Source of the DNA: Apilactobacillus sp.
Lineage (GTDB): Bacteria; Bacillota; Bacilli; Lactobacillales; Lactobacillaceae
Direction of reading: 5' to 3'
NCBI RefSeq assembly: GCF_025290035.1
Contig: NZ_JAMBKT010000002.1
Location: forward strand, 40,593-104,592
Length of the DNA stretch: 64,000 bases
Under the pieces are notes generated by a model, which worked only from the letters and a program-made list of their open reading frames with translations, was not told where the DNA came from and did no database searches. A program made the translations under genes and the position numbers. This document shows, piece after piece, positions 58,184 to 64,000 of the stretch (position 1 is its first letter; every line of letters begins with the position of its first letter).

Positions 58184-59266
58184 TTATTCATCGATTTTGG
58201 CAAAAATCATTTTACCTGCATCTGTTTGAATTGAACTAGTTACCTCAACTGAAAGTCTTTCGTTTAGATGGTTCTTTCCTTCTTCAACAACTACCATTGT
58301 TCCGTCATCCAAGAATGCTACCCCTTGGCTACGTTCAGTTCCCTTTTTAAGAATCATAACTTCTAGATGTTCTCCCGGAACAAAACGTGGTTTCAATGAG
58401 CTTGCTAATTCGTTAATGTTTAACACATTAACTTTTTGGAATTGGATTACTTTATTTAAGTTGTAATCGTTAGTGATGATTGAACCATTCACATCTTTCG
58501 CTAAATGAATTAACTTACTATCAACTTCTTTAATATCTTCAAAGTCCTTGTCAGTAACTTCAATTGGCATAATTTTTTCAGTCTGTAATTTATTTAAAAT
58601 ATCTAAACCACGACGACCACGGATTCTCTTTTGACTATCTGATGAGTCCGCAATATATTGTAATTCGTATAAAACAAATTTTGGCACTAATAAGGTTCCT
58701 TCAATAAAACCGGTTTTAGCAACTTCATAGATACGACCATCAATTAAGATATTGGTATCCAAAATTTTATACTTTGCTTCATTCCCATTGGTAGCACTAA
58801 CTGAACCGCTCGCCTTCTTAATACTCATGCCAAAAATCTTTTTCCAGTCGTTTAATTTGGTAGTTCCTAAGATAAATCCTAAGTAACCAAAAACGATCAT
58901 AAGTAATGCTGGCAAGATTAAGTTAGTAATTAGGTACTTAGTTCTAAATAAAACAATCGAAATCAAGATGGCCAAAACAAGTCCAATAATCATTCCAATT
59001 GTTCCCATTAAAACATAAAGTGGGTTCTTAGAAGATAAATATTTTTCTGTTCTTACCAATGTAAAAATTACTCTCTTAACGGCAAATAATGAGATTAAGA
59101 AAAACACCAATGCTCCAATTAATGAATCAACAAAGGCATTATTTAATATGTGTGATGGGTGTGACCAAATTGCATGCCATAACACTGGCAAGTAAATCAC
59201 CCCAAGTGTTGCTCCTAATATTATGAATATTAGTTGTATCACTGTATATTTATCGAATGTTTTCAT
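58184..59266 (-). CDS. PIN/TRAM domain membrane protein (YacL family)
   Basis: 360 aa: four hydrophobic segments in the first 145 residues, a PIN nuclease-like domain (about 165-290; acidic residues in ILDTNILIDGRI, ADSSDSQKRIRGRRGLDIL, and SIITNDYNLNKV), then a TRAM RNA-binding domain (about 295-355). Common directly before gltX. The substrate is unknown. Confidence 0.88.
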   Translation of the reverse strand: MKTFDKYTVIQLIFIILGATLGVIYLPVLWHAIWSHPSHILNNAFVDSLIGALVFFLISLFAVKRVIFTLVRTEKYLSSKNPLYVLMGTIGMIIGLVLAILISIVLFRTKYLITNLILPALLMIVFGYLGFILGTTKLNDWKKIFGMSIKKASGSVSATNGNEAKYKILDTNILIDGRIYEVAKTGFIEGTLLVPKFVLYELQYIADSSDSQKRIRGRRGLDILNKLQTEKIMPIEVTDKDFEDIKEVDSKLIHLAKDVNGSIITNDYNLNKVIQFQKVNVLNINELASSLKPRFVPGEHLEVMILKKGTERSQGVAFLDDGTMVVVEEGKNHLNERLSVEVTSSIQTDAGKMIFAKIDE

Positions 59267-59290
59267 TTTTTATTTTCCTCGCTAGTTATC

Positions 59291-60667
59291 TTACTTCAAA
59301 GCCATTTTTATCGCTTGGGATAATGTTGATACCCCGACTACTTCAATTCCATCTGGAGCAGTCCATCCAGATAAGTTGTGCTTAGGAACAAGCACACGCT
59401 TAAAGCCTAACTTTTGAGCTTCTAAAACTCGTTGTTCAATTCGATTAACCCTTCTAATTTCTCCGGTCAATCCAATTTCACCAATATAACACTCTGCAGG
59501 ATCAGTTCCTTTATTCTTGTAACTTGAAGCCACACTGATTGCAACTGCTAAATCGATTGCTGGTTCATTTAATTTCACTCCACCAGCGGCTTTTAAGAAC
59601 GCATCTTGATTTTGTAACATCAATCCAGCACGTTTTTCTAATACGGCCATCAAAACCGCAACCCTATTTCTATCGATTCCAGTTGCAGTTCTTTGTGCGT
59701 TACCAAATACAGATGGAGTTACCAGCGCTTGAATTTCAACTAAAATGGGACGAGTCCCTTCCATTGAAACCACAATCGCAGAACCGTTAGCGTCTTGCAA
59801 ACGTTCTTCTAAGAATACTTCTGAAGGATTAGCAACTTCTTGTAATCCAGATTCTTGCATGTCGAAGATTCCTAATTCGTCTGTTGAACCGAAACGGTTT
59901 TTAACAGCTCGTAGAATTCTGTATGAATGGTGCATATCTCCTTCAAAATATAAAACAGTATCCACCATATGCTCTAACGTCTTTGGTCCAGCTAATGAAC
60001 CACCCTTAGTAACGTGTCCAACAACAAAAACTGTAATTCCATTTGTCTTGGCAATGGACATTAAATCAGCAGTAATTGCTCGAACTTGAGAAACTGAACC
60101 GATTGCTGAATCAACATCTGGTTCGGAGATGGTTTGAACGGAGTCGATTACGACTGCATCTGGTTGAATCTCATCAATGGCACTTCTAATTGCACCCATA
60201 TCAGTTTCAGGATAAAGGTACATATTTGCACCGTTAACTGCTAGTCTTTCCGCTCTAAGCTTAATTTGACTAGCACTTTCTTCACCAGATACATATAAAA
60301 TCTTTTGATTCTTCTCACTAAGTTGTCCTGAAATTTGTAGAAGCAATGTTGACTTCCCGATTCCAGGATCCCCACCGATTAAAATCAAAGAGCCCGGAAC
60401 AACTCCGCCCCCTAACACTCGATTAAACTCTTTAGAATCTGTTTCAAATCTTGATTCTTTTTCGAACTTAACATCTTTAACTAATTGTGGTTGAGTTTGT
60501 TTGCCATTGAAATCCATTCGATGGCTTGATTTTAAACTTGAGGTTTCTTTTTGCACGGTTTGTTCTTCAAATGTATTCCACTTTCCACAGTTAGGACAAT
60601 GGCCTAAATATTTAGGTGAAATGTATCCACATTCTTCACAAACAAATTGTGTCTTAACTTTAGCCAC
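59291..60667 (-). CDS. radA: DNA repair/branch migration protein RadA (Sms)
   Basis: 458 aa: an N-terminal CxxC zinc finger ([18 protein letters not shown]), Walker [11 protein letters not shown] (about 94-103), a KNRFGS motif (about 252-257), and a Lon-protease-like C-terminal domain without the catalytic Ser ([11 protein letters not shown]). RadA helps recombination, including of transforming DNA. GTG 60667 follows AAGGAAA. Confidence 0.95.
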   Translation of the reverse strand: MAKVKTQFVCEECGYISPKYLGHCPNCGKWNTFEEQTVQKETSSLKSSHRMDFNGKQTQPQLVKDVKFEKESRFETDSKEFNRVLGGGVVPGSLILIGGDPGIGKSTLLLQISGQLSEKNQKILYVSGEESASQIKLRAERLAVNGANMYLYPETDMGAIRSAIDEIQPDAVVIDSVQTISEPDVDSAIGSVSQVRAITADLMSIAKTNGITVFVVGHVTKGGSLAGPKTLEHMVDTVLYFEGDMHHSYRILRAVKNRFGSTDELGIFDMQESGLQEVANPSEVFLEERLQDANGSAIVVSMEGTRPILVEIQALVTPSVFGNAQRTATGIDRNRVAVLMAVLEKRAGLMLQNQDAFLKAAGGVKLNEPAIDLAVAISVASSYKNKGTDPAECYIGEIGLTGEIRRVNRIEQRVLEAQKLGFKRVLVPKHNLSGWTAPDGIEVVGVSTLSQAIKMALK

Positions 60668-60690
60668 GTTAATTTCCTTTCGTTAAAAAC

Positions 60691-61227
60691 TTATTCTCCA
60701 GATGATCCAAATCCACCAATTCTAGTGGTACCTTTGTTAGCATCATCATCGGTTGTCAAGAATGGGACGAAAATACCTTGCGCAATTCTGTCACCCTTCT
60801 TGATCTTTCTATCAAGCAATCCAAAGTTAGTCATTTGTACAAATAACTCCCCTTCATTGCTTTCATTGTTGTAGTAATCTGCATCAACAATTCCAATCCC
60901 GTTTGGTAGGACCATCCCTCTTTTAAGTGGTCCACTTGATCTGTTAGCAATTACTAGCATTTCGTCTGGTTGCATGTATGCTTTGATTCCAGTTGGTACA
61001 AGTAATGGTCTCAAAACGTCCTTAGCTTTTTGCATGTCTTCTTCAGAAACATCTTGTTGATGTTTAAGCGCCCATAAAACTTTTAAAAATCCTAACTTCC
61101 AAATTGATGGAAGTACAAAATCGCTCGCTGCTTCGATATCGTATCCGGCAGCTTGTTGTGTTGAACGATATGGTAAGTTAATCCCATCGTTCTTGTATTT
61201 TGAAACTACTTCAAATCCTCTTTTCAT
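60691..61227 (-). CDS. dut: dUTP diphosphatase (dUTPase)
   Basis: 178-aa trimeric-type dUTPase. Motifs in order: QAAGYDIEAASDF (motif 1), NRSSGPLKRGMVLPNGIGIVDADYYNNESNEG (motifs 2 and 3) and RIAQGIFVPF (motif 4), with a glycine-rich C-terminal TRIGGFGSSGE (motif 5). It removes dUTP and supplies dUMP for dTMP. About 30 residues around 45-70 are extra compared with the minimal family, as seen in other lactobacilli. Divergent from rpiA. Confidence 0.93.
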   Translation of the reverse strand: MKRGFEVVSKYKNDGINLPYRSTQQAAGYDIEAASDFVLPSIWKLGFLKVLWALKHQQDVSEEDMQKAKDVLRPLLVPTGIKAYMQPDEMLVIANRSSGPLKRGMVLPNGIGIVDADYYNNESNEGELFVQMTNFGLLDRKIKKGDRIAQGIFVPFLTTDDDANKGTTRIGGFGSSGE

Positions 61228-61312
61228 CTCTACACATCCTGTTTTAGTATTACTATTATTATACTACTGATTGGACAGAAAATCTGGTGTCAATTAAATC
61301 CAAATATTTTAT

Positions 61313-61341
61313 TTGACAAACACGCCCTAACCATAGAAAAT
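61313..61341 (+). promoter_or_regulatory. Candidate rpiA promoter
   Basis: TTGACA (61313-61318), 17-bp spacer, GAAAAT (61336-61341). The -35 is perfect and the -10 is weak. Confidence 0.4.
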
Positions 61342-61453
61342 TATATTATGTATTAGTAAGGTATTTGATACCTTTTTCGAAACTGTTGTTTGGATATTAA
61401 TCATCCCAAACTGATTTAATCGTTTTACCGAAATTATAGAGGGGAACCTGATT

Positions 61454-62143
61454 ATGGACAAAGAATTAATGAAAAAAATGGCCGGACAAGAGGCAGTTAA
61501 GTACATCGAAGATGGTATGACTGTTGGTTTAGGTACCGGTTCAACTGTAAAATACTTGTTGGATGCATTGGGACAACGAGTTGCAGAAGAAGGTCTCCGA
61601 ATCATTGGAGTTCCCACATCAAATCGTTCAGCAAAACGTGCTCGCGATTTAGGAATCGACGTTAAAAGTATCGATGATGTTGATCATATTGATTTAACCA
61701 TTGATGGTGCTGATCAAATCGACGAAAATTTCCAAGGAATCAAAGGTGGTGGGGTTGCTCATCTTCGCGAAAAGATTGTCGCTATCAACTCTGATCGCAA
61801 TATTTGGATTGTGGATGCCACTAAGATGGCTAAGAACTTAGGCTCATTCCCACTTCCTCTAGAAGTTACCCCTTATGGAAGCACTCACCTATTCAATCGT
61901 CTAGATAAAATGGGTTATCACCCTACTTTTAGAACTAACGCCAAAGGTGGACACGTTTTAACCCATGCCGATAATTACATTATCGATTTAAACCTTGGCT
62001 ACATCGAACGTCCTCATGAACTAGAAACCATTCTAAATAACATGACTGGAATCGTTGAACATGGTTTATTCCTAGATGTTGTTGATATGGTTATCGTTGG
62101 TCATGAAGATCACTGCGAAACTTTTGAAGCTAAAAGAAATTAA
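61454..62143 (+). CDS. rpiA: Ribose-5-phosphate isomerase A
   Basis: Interconverts ribose-5-phosphate and ribulose-5-phosphate in the pentose-phosphate pathway. 229 aa: [12 protein letters not shown] (about 23-34), TIDGADQID (about 81-89) with the catalytic Asp, and [12 protein letters not shown], where GAAHL of many homologues is GVAHL. ATG 61454 follows AGAGGGGA. Next to pepC. Confidence 0.96.
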   Translation: MDKELMKKMAGQEAVKYIEDGMTVGLGTGSTVKYLLDALGQRVAEEGLRIIGVPTSNRSAKRARDLGIDVKSIDDVDHIDLTIDGADQIDENFQGIKGGGVAHLREKIVAINSDRNIWIVDATKMAKNLGSFPLPLEVTPYGSTHLFNRLDKMGYHPTFRTNAKGGHVLTHADNYIIDLNLGYIERPHELETILNNMTGIVEHGLFLDVVDMVIVGHEDHCETFEAKRN

Positions 62144-62174
62144 AAATCTAATTTTTTTCTAATCAAACTAAACC

Positions 62175-62220
62175 TTAGAATCATAATGATTAACTTACTT
62201 TATCATTATGATTCTTTTTA
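62175..62220 (+). terminator. Terminator after rpiA
   Basis: 14-bp perfect stem AGAATCATAATGAT / ATCATTATGATTCT with an 11-nt loop and T-rich tail. Confidence 0.85.
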
Positions 62221-62227
62221 TTTTACG

Positions 62228-62256
62228 TTTAATTAATGAGAAACCAGTGCTATAAT
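62228..62256 (+). promoter_or_regulatory. pepC promoter
   Basis: TTTAAT (62228-62233) and extended -10 TGC-TATAAT (TATAAT 62251-62256), spacer 17 bp. Confidence 0.7.
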
Positions 62257-62282
62257 ATGAGAAAAGTATAGGAGGTCTGATG

Positions 62283-63620
62283 ATGTCAGAAAGTATTAGT
62301 AATGAAAATATCCAAAAATATCAAAGCGATTTAAAAAATCGTCAAGAAGCTAAGGTAATGCAAAGAGCTATTAGCCACAATGGTATTAACTCAACTGCCG
62401 CAAATTTCGAATCTGAAGCTAACATGAAGCCAATTTTTTCGGTGGAAGTTGATACTGGTGAAGTATCAAACCAACAACACAGTGGTCGTTGCTGGATTTT
62501 CGCTGCTTTAAATACTATGCGTCATAATTTAGCTAAGAACTTTAACCTATCTGGTGATTTTGAATTATCACAAATCTACACTACATTTTGGGATAAGTTT
62601 GAAAAATGTAACTGGTTCTTAGAAAACATTATTAGAACTGCAGACCAACCTTTAACTAGTCGTCGTGTTTCTTGGTTATTAGATTCACCTCAACAAGATG
62701 GTGGTCAATGGGACATGTTATGTGCCGTAATCGAAAAATACGGGGTTGCTCCTCAATCAGCAATGGTTGAAACTGCAAATAGTAATGATACTTCAGAACT
62801 AAATGCTGTTCTAAACCAAAAGTTAAGAATCGATGCAATTAAGCTTCGTGAACTTGCCAATGATGGCAAAGATGTTCAAGCAGCAAAAGACGATATGCTA
62901 AGTGAAATTTACCGTGTCTTGGTATACGCATTTGGTGAACCTGTTTCAACATTTAACTTTGAATATCGTGATGAAAAACATGAATACCATGTTGATAACG
63001 ATTTAACTCCTAAGAAGTTCTTCGATAAATACGTTAACTTAAACTTAGAAGATTATGTATCAATCATTAACTCACCTACTGAAGACAAGCCTTATGACAA
63101 TACATACACTGTTGATATGCTGGGTAATGTCATTAACGGTCGTCAAGTTAAACATTTAAACTTAGAAATGGATAAACTTGAAGAACTAACTATTACTCAA
63201 CTAAAGAATGGTGAAAGCGTTTGGTTCGGAAGCGATGTTGCTAAAGAATCAGATCGTAAAAAAGGAATTATGGATGATGCTCTTTACTCTAAAGGCGAAT
63301 TATTCGACATTGATTTAGGTATGAGCAAGGCTGAACAATTAGACTTCCACCAAAGTGTTATGAACCACGCTATGGTTATCACTGGTGTTGATATCGTTGA
63401 TGGTAAACCAACTAAGTGGAAAGTTGAAAACTCATGGGGTAACAAGGTTGGTTCAAAAGGATACTTTGTTATGAGTGAATCATGGTTCAGACGTTTCACC
63501 TACCAAGTAGTTATTAACAAGAAATACTTATCAGAAGCCGATAACGCTTCTCAAGAAAAAGACCCTGTTGTTTTAGATCCATGGGATCCAATGGGAACTC
63601 TTGCTTTCTTTGAAAAATAA
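62283..63620 (+). CDS. pepC: Aminopeptidase C (bleomycin-hydrolase family, C1B)
   Basis: Cytoplasmic thiol aminopeptidase that trims peptides taken up by lactic acid bacteria. 445 aa with catalytic Cys70 (QQHSGRCWIFAALN), His362 (MNHAMVITGVD) and Asn383 (VENSWGNK). The second of two adjacent ATGs (62283) fits AGGAGG better than 62280. The C-terminal residues are not the retracting arm type of eukaryotic enzymes. Ends at a terminator shared with the next gene. Confidence 0.96.
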   Translation: MSESISNENIQKYQSDLKNRQEAKVMQRAISHNGINSTAANFESEANMKPIFSVEVDTGEVSNQQHSGRCWIFAALNTMRHNLAKNFNLSGDFELSQIYTTFWDKFEKCNWFLENIIRTADQPLTSRRVSWLLDSPQQDGGQWDMLCAVIEKYGVAPQSAMVETANSNDTSELNAVLNQKLRIDAIKLRELANDGKDVQAAKDDMLSEIYRVLVYAFGEPVSTFNFEYRDEKHEYHVDNDLTPKKFFDKYVNLNLEDYVSIINSPTEDKPYDNTYTVDMLGNVINGRQVKHLNLEMDKLEELTITQLKNGESVWFGSDVAKESDRKKGIMDDALYSKGELFDIDLGMSKAEQLDFHQSVMNHAMVITGVDIVDGKPTKWKVENSWGNKVGSKGYFVMSESWFRRFTYQVVINKKYLSEADNASQEKDPVVLDPWDPMGTLAFFEK

Positions 63621-63623
63621 ACC

Positions 63624-63662
63624 AACAAAAAAGAGTTGATACAATGTATCAACTCTTTTTAT
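63624..63662. terminator. Bidirectional terminator
   Basis: AAAAAAGAGTTGATAC / GTATCAACTCTTTTT hairpin between convergent pepC and the phosphoglycerate mutase. Confidence 0.88.
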
Positions 63663-64000
63663 ATTGTCTTTTTATTAATAACCTTCAGTTTTTCATCAAA
63701 CTGGTAAATAATCGGTTTGCCGTTGGGCACTTCGACTTGATTAATCTCGCTATCATCAATGTTATCCAAATACTTGATTAACGCTCTTAAAATTGAACCG
63801 TGCGCTACAATTAATTGGTTTTGGTTGTCCAATAACTTCGGTGCGATTTGGTCTGCCCAATAAGGCATCAAACGATCAGAAGCCATTTTTAAACTTTCCC
63901 CTAACGGAATTTGTACCCCAAGCCTTTGATAACGACGATCAACATCGTGTTGTTTCAATAATGGTGGTACCGTGTCATAACTTCTTCTAAACAGATTAAA
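63659..64000 (-). CDS. gpmA: 2,3-bisphosphoglycerate-dependent phosphoglycerate mutase, C-terminal part
   Basis: The 3' 113 codons of a histidine-phosphatase-superfamily mutase; the 5' part is beyond the right edge. RRSYDTVPP, then [25 protein letters not shown], and the second catalytic His in [16 protein letters not shown]. The Trp of the family WRRSYD is Phe here (LFRRSYD), so this may be a paralogue rather than the main glycolytic enzyme. A TTG at 63958 is an internal codon, not a start. Confidence 0.9.
   Translation of the reverse strand, partial: FNLFRRSYDTVPPLLKQHDVDRRYQRLGVQIPLGESLKMASDRLMPYWADQIAPKLLDNQNQLIVAHGSILRALIKYLDNIDDSEINQVEVPNGKPIIYQFDEKLKVINKKTI

Noticed and set aside
59745..60089. 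Plus-strand ORF of 114 codons inside radA
   Set aside because: Antisense shadow of radA. Composition follows the other strand and no motif is visible.

Overview
The window is a contiguous piece of chromosome from a low-GC Firmicute, almost certainly a member of the Lactobacillaceae. The evidence is the gene order trxB-galU-gpsA-lgt-hprK-pspC-prfB-secA-comFC-comFA, groESL-rex-ydiF-tsaD-rimI-tsaB, dnaX-ybaB-recR-yaaL-tmk-darA-holB-yabA-rsmI, and radA-yacL-gltX-cysS-mrnC-rlmB-rae1-sigH-rpmG-secE-nusG-rplK-rplA-rplJ-rplL, together with a PepC aminopeptidase, class Ib nrdHEF and typical AGGAGG ribosome binding sites. The DNA is AT-rich. The species cannot be named from the sequence alone. I see no insertion sequence, prophage, CRISPR array, toxin-antitoxin pair or other accessory island. 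This is core housekeeping DNA, mostly coded on the minus strand.

Region by region: 1-4370 holds lower glycolysis (eno partial, tpiA, pgk, gap). 4574-5381 holds tRNA-Arg(CCG) and a CtsR-controlled clpP on the plus strand. 5417-12327 holds whiA, yvcK, uvrA and uvrB. 12481-20209 holds thioredoxin reductase, UDP-glucose and glycerol-phosphate supply, lipoprotein maturation, HPr kinase, small envelope proteins and prfB with its programmed frameshift. 20266-24781 holds secA and the comFA-comFC DNA-uptake pair. 24826-26593 holds a YigZ-family protein and the wall-teichoic-acid initiating enzyme. 26712-29418 holds HrcA/CIRCE-controlled groESL and the redox repressor rex. 29589-34782 holds an ABC-F protein, t6A tRNA-modification genes and a thioesterase. 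34797-42521 is the DNA polymerase III clamp-loader and repair operon, a small SRP RNA, tadA and a methyltransferase. 42566-46220 is nrdHEF behind tandem NrdR boxes. 46351-48945 is mprF. 49077-53216 holds ribosomal proteins, nusG, secE, rpmG and sigH. 53347-60667 holds RNA processing and aminoacyl-tRNA genes plus radA. 60691-64000 holds dut, rpiA, pepC and the 3' part of a phosphoglycerate mutase.

The most interesting material is regulatory or is an absence. Genes that usually sit in these neighbourhoods are not there: cggR before gap, rapZ between uvrA and yvcK, hpf between comFC and secA, and nrdI within nrdHEF. The glycolytic genes look like separate transcription units rather than one operon. 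A perfect LexA-type palindrome lies just upstream of a putative sigH promoter, and a weaker one lies in the uvrB promoter. The yvcK promoter spacer is filled by an inverted repeat. There is an intrinsic terminator between secE and nusG. Several genes (pgk, uvrB, rex, the YigZ gene, mprF) appear to start with TTG, judged by ribosome-binding-site position. I did not find a convincing previously undescribed multi-gene system.
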